The notes under the pieces: model-generated | Database searches by the model: none | What the model was told of the DNA's origin: nothing | The model's input: only the letters and a program-made list of their open reading frames with translations | Program-made: the position numbers and the translations under genes | Part shown: in pieces, positions 10,588 to 21,737 of the stretch | How the letters are laid out: the number at the start of each line of letters is the position of its first letter | Position numbering within the stretch: position 1 is the stretch's first letter | Assembly: GCA_036023115.1 (NCBI GenBank) | Contig: JAYKKT010000061.1 | Span: forward strand, 11,378,501-11,442,500 | Direction of reading: 5' to 3' | Length of the DNA stretch: 64,000 nucleotides | From: Brasenia schreberi | Lineage: Eukaryota; Streptophyta; Magnoliopsida; Nymphaeales; Cabombaceae

Positions 10588-10897
10588 AAGCGAAAAGATC
10601 TCGCTTAGCCGCAATCGCCAAACAAGTCAGATTTATAAACTTTACTAGTTTTGGAAACTAGTTGACACGCTCGCGCAATAAGTAGTTTTGAAAAGATTAC
10701 TTCAAGTCTCTACATAGTCTTGGAGTGAAATTTTCACATCTACAAAATTAGAAGGTCTAAAGCGAAAAGATCTCGCTTAGCCGCAATCATCAAACAAGTA
10801 GTTTTGGAAACTAGCTAGCATGCTCACGGAAGAAGTAGTTTTGAAAAGATTACTTCAAGTCTCTACATAGGCTTAGAGTGAAATTTTCACATCTACA
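10588..10897 (+). repeat. 172-bp direct duplication at the LTR 3' end
   Basis: Units start AAAGCGAAAAGATCTCGCTTAGCC at about 10588 and 10760 and both contain AGTAGTTTTGAAAAGATTAC and end near TTTTCACATCTACA. The first unit thus carries an internal copy of the LTR terminus. The 3' LTR has the same structure from about 23764. Confidence 0.8.
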
Positions 10898-10920
10898 GAA
10901 TTTGCACGCCTGGTGGGACT
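10898..10920 (+). other. Candidate primer binding site region
   Basis: The sequence just after the 5' LTR, GAATTTGCACGCCTGGTGGG, is where a tRNA primer would pair. I could not assign the tRNA. Confidence 0.4.
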
Positions 10921-11122
10921 CGAGTCTTTTAGTATTTCAAACTTTGGTGACTTTTCAAACTCTAATTCTTCAAAACTTTGGTGTCAATACCTCTCTTTTG
11001 CACACGTTTCATAAAATTCAAGCACGTCTAGTTTAGAAAAATCTTGTGAAGTGTCAAGCTGAGCCGCACGCTCTACAAGTCGGTTTTCGAAAAGGTTTTC
11101 AAAAGAGATTTCGAAAGGAAAT

Positions 11123-11896
11123 GTGTTTGCCTCCCTAGAAAGGGAAATAATGAGAGAAATGGAAGAAAAAATCGTTGTCATAAGCCATGAGGCTAAAGCA
11201 GTAGAATCTTGCTCCTCTCATGGCAAAAAGCCTAGGGCCCATGGGAAATCTAATCATTCAAGAAAACCCAAAGCGGCCTATAGATTAGAGGAGGAACAGG
11301 AGCCGAAGTCCTTCACAATGAAAGATAGAAAGGCCCTGCAACAATTATTGAGAGGCCAAATCAAAGAAAAGAGATCATACGCACTATCAGATTTTTTACT
11401 ATCCGATTATCAAACCGATAGTGACGATGACATACCGATTTTCCATCGGTATGATGGAAGTAAGGATCCTAGATCCCACCTTCAACTCTTTTCTCGAAGG
11501 GCATATAAAAAGAAAAAAGACTCTTCGAAATGGATTTACTGGTTCCCCCTCTCTCTCAAGGGAAATGCCACTAAATAGTTGGCTTCATATGACTTGAGCC
11601 AATTCACAACCTTCGAGAAATTGGCGAATTGCTTCATGCAATGATTTTTCCATAATATTGAAATGACGCCCACTTTAAACACCTTGAGAGATACAAAGTA
11701 AGCACCTAACGAGGATGCACACACATTCATCGTTAGATGGAGGTCACTCTTGGGGCAAGTAAGGCAACCCATCTTTGAAGGATGTGTTGTAATGCTCATC
11801 ATTGAAAATTATAAAAATGATTTAAAAAGCTCTCCTCTCCCTTCACGAAATTTTGAATTTTCAAAAACTTATAAAGAAGGCTTCACTCTTTGAAGC
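11123..11896 (+). pseudogene. Gypsy gag, 5' part, broken by nested insertion
   Basis: Open from 11123 to a TAG at 11576-11578, then readable in the same frame with further stops to 11896. The segment IPIFHRYDGSKDPRSHLQLF followed by FPLSLKGNATK, LASYDLSQFTTFEKLANCF and the APNEDAHTFIVRWRSLLGQ stretch matches the capsid region of plant Gypsy gag. The first stop sits where Trp is usual (KW to K-stop) and another where Gln is usual. The frame is interrupted at 11896/11897 by an inverted LTR and gag resumes near 14995 with the zinc knuckle. Confidence 0.85.
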
Positions 11897-14257
11897 TGTA
11901 GACATGAAAATTTTTACTCCAAAGTTTATGAGAAACTTGAAGCGAAACTTTTCTATCTACACTTGCGTGAGCGTGCCAGCTAGTTTCAGCTAGTTTGTAA
12001 AACTAGTAAAGATTTTAAAAATTTTGACTTCTTAGGCGATTGTAGGCAAGCAAACTCTTTTAACTAAAACCTTCTTGAACCGATACTCAAGGGTCGATTT
12101 TAGCGCTTAGGATCCTCAAGTTTAAAACCAAGATGAACTCCAAATCACGTGAATAACTGGCGCTTTTGAAAGAATTTTGGTTTTGTGCCCTTTTGATTCA
12201 AGGTTTTGAAATGAACACGGCCTGTTTCTAAAGTCGATCTGGGTAAGTTATAAGTCTCCAAAAATTCTCAAAATTTTACCAAACAAAGTTGGTAGTGTAG
12301 TGACTTTTTACATATCTAAATTTGGAAATGTATTGAATCAAAATTAAATATTTGAAAAAGGCTTACTCACTGGTTCGGAACAGTTCTATCCCAGAAATAC
12401 AAAGACTCAAATATGAGTCTGTATCTCAACGACCTGAATCTGATTTTGATTATTTTGATGTTGTTGGAAAGTTGTGGATGTTAGCTTTCTAATGCATTAA
12501 AAATCAAGCAATTTGGATGTCTGTAGATAGAGTTATGCAATAAAAACCCAACCTCTGTTACAGAAAAAACTACTGTGCAAACAGTGAACAGTTTTTTATC
12601 CGATCTTTATCCAACTTTATTATGGGGTTGCATGGTCCTAAAATTCTTAAAAATTTTATTTCTAAGACCCTTGTGTATGCAAATGATGCTCCTAAAATTT
12701 TAGTATATTTGGATCATGGAGTAAGAAATTAAAAATACGGCAATTAGAGATGCAGATGTAGACAACGGGTTTTAGTTTTTGTAGAGAATACGTGCAAATG
12801 CAAAACTCACACCAAAGCAAATTGTATCAACTCTACTCCAAATTTAAATTGTTGAAATGTAAAGGAATTGAAAGTATTTTATAGCTTAAGCATAGAAGGG
12901 ATTAGAAGTATAGAGTGATTATAGAATATATTGGGGGAAGATGCATATAAACAAACATATAGAGTGCGTGTGTGCAATAGTGAACATTCATCAAATGAAA
13001 TGGAAGAAATTGAATCTAAGCACTATTACAACGTGGGGGGAGGCTGAGCTCCATTATTACAACCCAATTTCAATTGAATTTAAAGGAAGAAGATGAAATG
13101 AAATTGAATTAAAAGTATACTTACATGAGTTTGCACAATAGACCGGGGATTCAAGAATGAATTTAGGCTCCTTTTAGCTCCTTCTTTTTCCCCAAACTCC
13201 TTAGCACTCACCTATCTACCCTCTTCTTCACCCACACTTGGAAGTGCATGTCCCTCCTTGCTGGAATTTCCTTCTCCTAACCTAGCACATACCCCCTTTG
13301 TGGTAGCCTCTCTCTCACACTTTCAAGATGGATCTCACGCCCCCCCTTGGCCCCTTTTTATAGGCCAAGGGGGGCTGGCTCTAGTGCCTTCTAATGGGGG
13401 GGGTTGGACCAGCCCCTTGAGTGTTTTGGATCCACTTTGGTTCAACCAATTAGTGGTCCCCTTTACATTGATTTGGACCAACCCCATGTGGGCTGGTCTT
13501 GAGTGCAATCGGGCCCAATCAAGCCTTACTCTTGGTCTTGGTTCGAGCTAATTGCCTCCACTTTGACTTGGTCGGCTGATGTTCTGGGCTTATGAACTTG
13601 CATTTTGACCTTTCATTCCTTTCATGCTTAGTATGGATCAACCTTGTATGGGATGGTCCTTGGATGGCTTCAATCTCGTTCAACTTGCATGCCTCTTACT
13701 TGGCCGACTGCACCATTTTGGCTCGTTCTTGGGTCTTCTTGAAGCTTGGATCGGTCTTGAATAAGTTTATTTCTTGGTCCTTTTCCAACCGGCTAGATGC
13801 ATTAAAGCTTGATCAATTTTTCTTGGATGAACCTCGGCTCCTTCAATTTAATCATTAGGATTTGAATGGCCCAGCATGTCTTTGGTGAAGTATGCTTTGA
13901 TCTTGAATTCGACTTGACATGAGCTTTCCCACTTGATGTTTGGCTTGTATTGGCTGAATCAAACTCCCCACATTCGGTCCTTGAATCGGAACTTGACGGC
14001 TTGAGGGTTTGTTGCATTGAACTCTTTCATGGAATCTAAGCTTGGTTGATTTCGGCTTTGAAAAATGGGCTTTAGTTCAAAACATGGGATTTTGAATTGA
14101 TTTACATTTGTAAGTTTTGAAAATTTTCTAAACAAATCAAATTCCACGTTTTGAACCTTTGAAACGATTTTTACGAATTGAACTCAAAGCTTGATGAATT
14201 TTTCTAAAACCTTTTCTTGAGATATTTCAAAAATATTTTTATTTTTGGGTGTTTACA
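11897..14257 (-). repeat. Inverted Gypsy LTR (2361 bp) of the nested fragment
   Basis: Plus strand starts TGTAGACATGAAAATTTTTAC and ends GGGTGTTTACA, the reverse of the host LTR ends. It keeps the TATA-enclosing palindrome at 13340-13375 (TATAAAAAG on the minus strand). Confidence 0.88.
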
Positions 14258-14945
14258 GATGCCCCTCTTTGGCATTAATCCAAATATATTTGGATAATGT
14301 CAAAGACGAAAAACACCATTTTGTTTTTCTTCATGAACCTTTCTCGAGAGCATGGATCCTCGAAGTTCTAAAACCCTTTTCTTTATGATAGGTAAGAGGG
14401 GATTTGGAGCCAAAGGGGACTTAACTTGTTATGGCCCTGGTCCTAATTCAGATCACGTACTTGACGATTTTATAGGCATTTATTGCCATGTGTGAATGAC
14501 ATGAGCGATATGCATATGATTTTTTTAGAGACCCTAAACATATCATGATCAAACTTGGGAGGCTCATGAAGGCTGGTTGCCCCAAGTGAGTATAGCCTTA
14601 TGTTGCTTGATGTTAAGGGTTTTCAAAGTTTTCAAAAAGAAGAGAGAAATCCTTTTAGCTTCAATCACAAGGATTTCCAGCTTCTTGTGTTTCCCTTTAC
14701 TTGAGTCATAATACCTGCTACTTGATAGAGGTTTTATATAAAAACTCAGGAAACAATACAAAATTGTTCTCACTTATACAATAAAGTCTAATTTTCAAAC
14801 AAAATAAGATTCAAATAAGTAAATCCTATTTTTAATTTAGGATTTTCCTAGACAAACCTTTCTCCACTGGGATAAGTCATAGGGATAAAAAAAGAATTAC
14901 CACTGTCCCTTCTGAAGCATCTCGTGGTTTAAGACCAAGGTTTGG
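11897..14945 (-). mobile_element. Nested inverted fragment of a related Gypsy element
   Basis: An inverted LTR (11897-14257) is followed by the reverse complement of the 3' internal end of the same family: polypurine tract at 14258-14273 (GATGCCCCTCTTTGGC on the plus strand) and about 690 bp matching, inverted, 21050-21737 of the host element. Matching segments include GGTTGCCCCAAGT and CCCTTCTGAAGCATC. No second LTR and no target duplication are seen, so it is a truncated insertion. It differs from the host element much more than the two host LTRs differ from each other, so it belongs to another subfamily. Confidence 0.85.
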
Positions 14946-14994
14946 TCACTCTCCTGGCTCTTCTCGGAGGGACACCCCCAAAGGAAAAAATTTT

Positions 14995-15577
14995 GAATGA
15001 GTTTTGCAAATATTATAAGCTCAAGGGTCATGATACTAATAAATGTTTTGCTCTCCTACACCAAATCAAAGACTTGATTTTGCAAGAAAGGCTCCACATC
15101 ATGGAGTAACCGGAGCCCTCCCAATCGATTTTAAAGGAACCTTTCCCCAATCATGCAAGCACAAGCGGGAAAGGAAAAGAGGCATGTCTTCTCTCACTCA
15201 AGGCTCATGGAATGGAATATGTATTACATATGGTACACAGTACTTTCCACACACCACCTTCTATCGTAATAAAAAAAGCTAAGCAAGTAGTGATCCTGAG
15301 AATGCTTAGAGTCCCGCCCCCTGTTAGAGCCTTAGTAGAAGTTTGTGGTGCTCCAAAGCATCAAAGTAGAGCCAAGATGGAAACGAGCCTTAGGAAAGGT
15401 GTAGGGAAGGTGACTAGGTTCGGAAGGATCTATCAACCCCCACACTTAGCTAAGAATGCTAGCAAGGAAGCGATCGTTTTACCCGACCCTTCAAAAGCAT
15501 ACATCCCTAATGTATCTCATGGCATAGAAAAAGGTAAAGGTGTGTTAACCCCTTATGATTTGAAATTTCATCTTTGA
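14995..15577 (+). pseudogene. Gypsy gag, 3' part with zinc knuckle
   Basis: Reads NEFCKYYKLKGHDTNKCFAL followed by LHQIKDLILQERL, a CCHC-type knuckle (C-x-x-x-x-x-x-GHDTNKC) with the first Cys spacing altered to CKYYKLKGH. A later 121-codon frame (15212-15577) continues the gag to protease spacer. It is the downstream half of the gag interrupted at 11896. Confidence 0.75.
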
Positions 15578-15689
15578 AAACTTTCCATAAACATGTTTAT
15601 CTTAGAGTTGATCCAAACTTCACCTAAACATAGATAAGTTTTAGAGGAAATCCTAGAAAGAGCCAAGGTTAACTCATCCATAACTCCTG

Positions 15690-16350
15690 AGTCCCTATCC
15701 TTCTTGGTCTCCCCAATATGTGTCAAGGCCCCTATCGTATTCAAGGAGGATGAATTGGAGAGACCAAATATATCCCATAACCAAGCCTTGCATATTGAAG
15801 TGGTTTTGAATCACCACACTCTAGACAAGTGTTTGGTCGATGAGAAGGAGGTCTAAACATCCTTCTGCTTCACGTGGCCTTTCAAGTAGGAGTCACCAAG
15901 TCTAGGCTAGAACCGAGTTCCATCGTTATCACTATATACGATGATAATGCATCCCGTCCACTAGGAGCCATTGAGTTGCCCATGAAAGTAGGGGACATCA
16001 ACACACGAGGTTGTTTAATGTTTTAGACATAAACTCCCATTATAACCTATTGCTAGGAAGGACTTCGATTCATAGTCTCTGAGCCGTTCCTTCGACCTTT
16101 CACAAGTGTGTGAAAATTCTATGGGACAACCAAGTGGTGGCAGTCCTTGGAGAAGAACACACTCAACTTAAGGGAATTCAAAATTTTCCTTGTATATCAA
16201 GTCACCCATTCAATGAAGAGGTTACGGAGATACCTCACTCGTTTTTAGTCGACCACCTCCTAGGAGCCCCTCACTATAGAGTCGTTCATCTCCTAGAGGA
16301 ACCCAAGTCAAAGTTCAAGCCATCCAAACCTAGGGTTATGTGTCCCTAGG
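15690..16350 (+). pseudogene. Gypsy aspartic protease, active site lost
   Basis: The region reads ALHIEVVLNHHTLDKCLVDE where family members have LVDGGS or similar, so the catalytic D-G/S-G motif is gone (VDEKEV then stop). Further on come GAIELPMKVGDINTRG and LDINSHYNLLLGRTSIHSL, then AVPSTFHKCVKILWD, the typical post-protease segment of Tat elements. Multiple stops separate these pieces. Confidence 0.75.
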
Positions 16351-16732
16351 GAAGTCCAACTCTTCCACCATCCTAAACCTACAACTCTTAGCCAAATCAA
16401 GTCGTGTATATATCCATGATATTGAGGACACTCGATTCCAAGGCCATCCACTTTACAAAAAAATTTCTAAATTCAAGAAGCCTTAGAATATGATGTTGAA
16501 TATGGGATATACACCGTATCAAGGTCTAGGAGCCTAAAACCAAGGTAGGTTGGAGCCCATTATACCACTTCCAAACCCAAATCGACATGGATTGGGCTAT
16601 ACCCATTTGTACCCCCTGAGCCACCACATAAGACCCCACTTGGGTCAAGGGTGCCCTAGAACTCACTAACACTAAAACCTATCGCTTACACATCTTGTTT
16701 AGAGTCTAATTCATGGTGTTTTCTTTGTAGGT

Positions 16733-17030
16733 TTGATGGAAGATCCCTCTTTAGAAAAAAAATCCAAAAAAAATATAAATTTGGAAAAACCAAAAAAATT
16801 GGAAAACTTTCAAAATCCAAAAACATGTGAAAAACCTGAAAATTCCAAAAAGAAAGTCGTTTATGTTTATTCTCCTAGTCTTTGTATGGAAAAATCCAAA
16901 AACATTGAAAAATCTCAAAATCTCAAAAAGAAAGTCTTTTATATTCATCATTCTACTTTGTGTTTTGAAAAAAAAAATTAAAAAATTGAAAAATTTGAAA
17001 ACTCCAAAAACTTTGGCCATGTACAAAGCC
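16733..17030 (+). repeat. Lys/Asn-rich repetitive linker between protease and RT
   Basis: An 82-codon open frame (16733-16981) rich in Lys, Asn, Glu and Ser. Two units share SKKKVVYVYSPSLCMEKSKN and LKKKVFYIHHSTLCFEKKN. It is A-rich at the DNA level and unlike the flanking domains. No known domain is recognised. Confidence 0.6.
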
Positions 17031-17356
17031 CATTTTCGAGTTCTTCAAAATCCATATATATATCCAAACCAAAATTGTCAAAACCCATTGTTCACAACCC
17101 CACTCTCTTGCCTAACACTTTCCTAGAAATTAAAGCACTTGAGATTGATTTAAGCAAGGAGGAAGATCCTCTCATCCATGAGGAAGATTAAGCCTTCAAG
17201 CTTCTCGAATTTCATAGAATCCTTGACTCAGAAAAACTTTCAAATTTCGTATGAGGGGATTTTATAGAAATCAATCTAGGGAGTGAGTCTAACCCAAAGT
17301 GTGTAAAAATAGGTGTATGTTTGCATGAACATTAAAAAGTATCATTCATTGCATTT

Positions 17357-18280
17357 TTGAGATCTTATGTGGATGTATTTGTATGGACCTATGAAGACAT
17401 GTCGGGTCTAGACCCAAGAATCGTAGAACATCATCTTAGAATCCAATGTAAAACCCGTGAAGCAAAAGCTTCGAAAAATCCATCCCGATGTTCACTCCCA
17501 AGTGAAGGAGGGTTTAGAAGATCTTTTAAAAGCCGGATTTATAAAACCCATTGCTTATTCGGAATGGCTTTAAAATATTGTTGTGGTTCAAAAATCAAAT
17601 GGGAAAATTCGAATTTGCATTGATTTTAGAAATTTGAACAAAGCCACTCCAAAGATAATTTTCCTCTTCCAAACATTGATTTAATAGTGGATAGCATTGC
17701 AAATCTTGAAATGTCTTTCATGGATGGCTATTCGGGTTATAATCAAATTAAGTTAGCACCAAAAGATCAGGCAAAAACTGCTTTTACTACACCTTGGGGT
17801 ACATACTGCTACACGGTTATGTCATTTGGTTTGAAAAATGATGGTGCCACATACCAAAGTACCATGACTGTTATTTTTGATGATCAAATCCATGAGCTCT
17901 TTGAAGTATATGTGGATGATCTTTTGGTAAAATAAAAAATCCGATACACACACATAGAATCTTTGCAAAAAGTTTTTGAAAGACTTAGGCTTTATAAAGT
18001 GAAGCTAAACCCTCAAAAATGTGTTTTTGGAGTGTAATTGAGAAAACTCTTAGGGTTCATAGTAAGCCAAAGGGGCATACAAGTCGACCCCTCTAAGTGT
18101 CGAGCCATCATAGACATGTCTCCATCCTCCAATTTGACCCAAATCCGAAGCCTCCAAGGTCGACTCCAAGTAATTAGGAGATTTATCTCCAACCTAGCAA
18201 CAAGATGTGAACCTTTCAATAGGCTTTTGAGAAAAGGGGTTAAATTTGAATGAGATGCCGATTGCCAAAAAGCTTTTGAA
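17357..18280 (+). pseudogene. Gypsy reverse transcriptase, frameshifted
   Basis: Starts with SYVDVFVWTYEDMSGLDPRI, breaks frame near 17470, and resumes with DLLKAGFIKPIAYSEWL, ICIDFRNLNKATP, FMDGYSGYNQIKLAPKDQAK, TAFTTPWGTYCYTVMSFGL and the catalytic EVYVDDLLVK. The thumb region LLGFIVSQRGIQVDPSKCRA follows. Stops occur at 17621, 17933 and 18037. The YVDD motif is intact. Confidence 0.9.
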
Positions 18281-18810
18281 AGATTGAAAACTTATTTGGT
18301 AAATCCTCCAATTTTAAAACCTCCAAAGCAAGGAAAACCATTATTGCTTTATATTTCCATTCATGCAAATGCATTGGGTGCTTTGCTTGCTCAATATGAG
18401 GATCATAGTCTTAAGGAATATGTTATTTATTACATTTCGAAAACTCTATTGGCATATGAAAGAAAGCTATGGAGAAAACGTGCTTGGCCTTGGTGTGGGC
18501 TTGCCAAAAGTTTAGACATTATTTTCTAGATCATGAAATTTGGATAGTGTCTAAACTTCATCCAATCAAGCACTTGTTTGAAAAACCTATCATAGCGGGT
18601 ATGCTAGGTAAATGGCAGCTCCTCTTAATGGAGTATGATCTTAAATTTCATCACCAAAACTCCATTAAGGGACAAGCCCTAGCCGATCATGTGGCCGAAT
18701 TGCCTCTTGGAGATACATATCCCATACTTGGTGAAATGCCTGACGAAGGCATCTTTGCAAATGAATTTCAAAACCATGTTTTATCAAATTGTTTTAAGGA
18801 AGATCGAGTA
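18281..18810 (+). pseudogene. Gypsy RNase H (RT-connected)
   Basis: Reads PPKQGKPLLLYISIHANALG, LKEYVIYYISKTLLAYERK, then in another frame CLALVWACQKFRHYFLDHEI and IAGMLGKWQLLLMEYDLKF, ending GQALADHVAELP. This is the usual RNase H directly following Gypsy RT. One frameshift lies near 18475. Confidence 0.85.
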
Positions 18811-18813
18811 TGA

Positions 18814-19330
18814 AAGATGTACTTTGATGGGGCAAAGAATCAACAAGGGGCAGGTGTGAGAATCATCCTCATATCTCCAGAGAAAGGAGAAATCCCAATT
18901 GCAATTCGGTTAGATTTTCCATGCTCAAATAATATGGTTGAATATGAAGCACTCATACAACGCCTAAAAATTTTGAAAAATCTAGGGGCATCATGTATTG
19001 AAGTCTTTGGAGATTCTATGCTTGTTATAAACCAAGTTTTGAAAATTTAGCAAGTCAAAAATGAAAAACTCATACCCTAAATTGGTTACTCAGTTGGTCA
19101 ATTCCTTCAAATCATGCACACTCACCCACATAGGTAGAGAGGACAACACAATAACAGATGCCCTCTCATCACTAGGGTCATCTCTAAGAGTCGACCCCAC
19201 TATGGGAACTCGATCCTTAGAAATCTTAAACTTACTCACTCTATCCACCCACGATTTAGAGATTTGCCAAAATGACCAAAATTTCATTGAAAAAATTGGT
19301 TTCAAGACATTAAAAACTTTTTAAAAAATA
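18814..19330 (+). pseudogene. Second RNase H domain (archaeal-type), Tat hallmark
   Basis: Reads MYFDGAKNQQGAGVRIILIS, NNMVEYEALIQRLKILKNLG and VFGDSMLVINQV, matching the additional RNase H of Tat-lineage elements with the D..., E... and D... positions preserved in context. Downstream HIGREDNTITDALSSLGSSL is the tail of this domain. A stop at 19048 and a frameshift break it. Having two RNase H domains before integrase is what supports the Tat assignment. Confidence 0.8.
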
Positions 19331-19395
19331 GAGGATTTCCCGAATTTGCTTCCTCTAAGGATAAATCTTTTATTCAAAAAATTTCAACCCGATAT

Positions 19396-20530
19396 GTGAT
19401 TTTCAGAGGGGTTCTCTACAAAAAGAGTTTTACCGAAATCTTGTTGAGATGTGTGAACCTTGATGAGACTAGGACCATAATGTATGAATTCCACGATAGA
19501 GAATGTGGAGGCCATGTCAATGCAAATACGATGGCCATGAAAATACTTAGGGCCGGTTATTTTTTGTCCACCCTCAAGCAAGATTGTCATGATCATGTTA
19601 GAAAATGTTATTAATGTCAAGTACATGGACATGTCATTCATATTCCATCATCCACCTTGCATTCCATTGTGAGCCCCTGACTCTTCACCATGTGGGCATT
19701 TGACATCATAGGACCCATCTCCCCAACTGCATCCAATGGACATAGGTTCATCTTAGGAGCCACCGAATATTTTTCTAAATGGGTTGAAGCTACCTCCTTG
19801 GCTAATGTCCAAGGACAACATGTAGTGGCATTCATTAAGAAAAATATCTTGGCTCGATTTGGAGTTCCAAGGGACCTAGTGTTTGATAATGGCACACCTT
19901 TCAAGAATGAGAAGATGGAAAAGTTATGTAATACCTATGGCATAACTCAACACTTCTCATCGCCCTACTACCCTCAAGGCAACGGACAATCCGAAGTCAC
20001 GAACAAAACTCTCATAAGTATCATTGAGAAAACCTTAAAGAATGGTAGGACATGGCATGAGAAGCTTGATGATGCCTTATGGGCTTATAGAACTTTCATT
20101 CGAACACCCACAAATGCCACACCATTCGAGTTGGTCTATGGTGCAAATGCTATCCTCCCCATTCATACAAATTACATTCATTTCATACATCACTTGTACT
20201 CGACCTCTCCATAGAGACTTTACAACATGCTAGAATGATTGAGCTTGATCTATTAGATGAGAAGATGCTCCTTGTCATGGATCATGCACATGCATACCGG
20301 CAAAGAATAGCCCGACATTATGAAAAGTATATGATGGCTCGCCACTTCAAAGTGGGAGATCTTGTATTGAAAATCATCCACCATCGTGACCCACATCCAC
20401 TTGAAAAGTGATGGACCAAGTGGGATGATCCCCATGTTGTAAGGGGAACAACCACGAATAATGCATATTGGTTGATTGATGTTGAGGGCAGAAATTTAGT
20501 AAACCCTATAAATGCCTAATATTTAAAAAA
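19396..20530 (+). pseudogene. Gypsy integrase, with stops
   Basis: N-terminal zinc-binding region reads FHDRECGGHVNANTMAMKIL ... HDHVRKCY-stop-CQVHGH, so one stop sits between the two Cys of the HHCC finger. The catalytic core is open in 19690-20214: AFDIIGPISPTASNG (first Asp), VFDNGTPFKNEKM (second Asp), QGNGQSEVTNKTLISI (Glu). The C-terminal part (about 20220-20530) reads HYEKYMMARHFKVGDLVLK and ends with NPINA-stop-YLKKYY. Confidence 0.9.
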
Positions 20531-20869
20531 ATATTATGTATAAGGTCTATGTTAAATTCTTTTGAAAAGATTTTTTAAAATGAGTCTCCTTTGAACTTCT
20601 TGAAAGAATGATCAAGATGGTTTGTATGGCTCTAAATGAGGGAATCAATGCTTTATGAAAAGTAGAGTTTTCAAAATCATTTGGTAACATTTCAAAAATC
20701 TTTGGCTTACAAAATGAAGCCAAGTTCAAAATAGCAAAATATTTTCAAATGGTAGATGATATTAGGAAATGGGATGATCTTGGTTGAATCGAATAGCCAA
20801 AGGGATAAGTTTTCTCCCCATTTTACTTCTCTCCAAAAGGAAAATTGGTAAAATAAAAAAAAAAAGAAT

Positions 20870-21045
20870 ACAAAAACTCCTCCATAAAGAGGTCTTCCTT
20901 TCAAATAGAAAGAGGGAATACCAAAATTCTTTCGAAAGAGGTCTTCTCTTTGAATGAAAAAAGAAAGAAAGAAAGAGAGAATACAAAAAATCCTCCAAAA
21001 GAAAAAAGGAGGTCTTCCCCATTGATAGAAAAGAAAAAGTCAAAG
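20870..21045. repeat. Tandem degenerate repeats in the Gypsy 3' spacer
   Basis: Three units of roughly 60 bp centred on GAGGTCTTCC...GAATACAAAAATCCTCC. They lie between integrase and the polypurine tract and have no coding sense. Confidence 0.55.
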
Positions 21046-21720
21046 CTCAAAAGAGCAATTTTCCATTTCTTTGCCTTAAACCATGGGACACTTCAGAAGG
21101 GACCATGAGAACTCTTTCCCAAATCCCTACAACTTATCCCAATGTTGAAAGGTTTATCCATGAAAATCCTAAAGTAGGAATAAAATCTACTTATTTGGAT
21201 TTCATTTTATTTGAGGATTATACTTTGTTATGTGGGAAATGAAATTTTAAAATGTTTTCCAAAATTTTCTATAAAATCTCTGTTAAGTAGTGGGTGTTAA
21301 AACCCAAATGAGGAGAAATATGAAAAATTGGAAGTCCTTTTGATAGAAACTAAAAGGAGTTCTCTTTGAAAACGAATGTTGGAAACCCGAAATGTCAAAC
21401 GACATGAGATTGTCTTACTTGGGGCAACCGGCCTTCATAGTCTTCTCCTCAAGCTCATCCATCTCATCAATGAGTCTCTAAACCTCACACTTCATTTGCA
21501 TCACACACCCCACGTATGCACCAAAGGTCGGCCATGCATAATCACATTTAGGACTAGCACTCAGTATGGGTTAAGTCCCCTTTAGCTAAAATCTCCTCCT
21601 CTATAATCCAAGGAAAGGGTTTGATGAAATGAAGGACAATTTATATTCTCAAGATAATTTGGAAAGTAAATCAAAAGGATGTTTTACTCTTTGCCATTAT
21701 CCAAATGAATTTGGATTAAT

Positions 21721-21737
21721 GCCAAAGAGGGGCATTC
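21721..21737 (+). other. Polypurine tract
   Basis: GCCAAAGAGGGGCATTC abuts the 3' LTR start. Its mirror copy lies at 14258-14273 in the nested fragment. Confidence 0.8.

Larger units (their letters stand above)
8567..10897 (+). repeat. Gypsy 5' LTR (2331 bp)
   Basis: Colinear with 21738-24116. Contains the TATA box and palindrome at 9275-9308 and ends with two partial copies of a 172-bp unit. The last bases are TCTACA. Confidence 0.92.

Noticed and set aside
11897..14945. Self-integration (autointegration) of the Gypsy cDNA as the source of the inverted LTR
   Set aside because: The inverted LTR differs from the outer LTRs far more than they differ from each other, which points to a different subfamily.
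16751..17126. Other frames over the Lys-rich segment
   Set aside because: Products of A/T-rich repeats; only the 16733-16981 frame is in the element's sense with repeated units.
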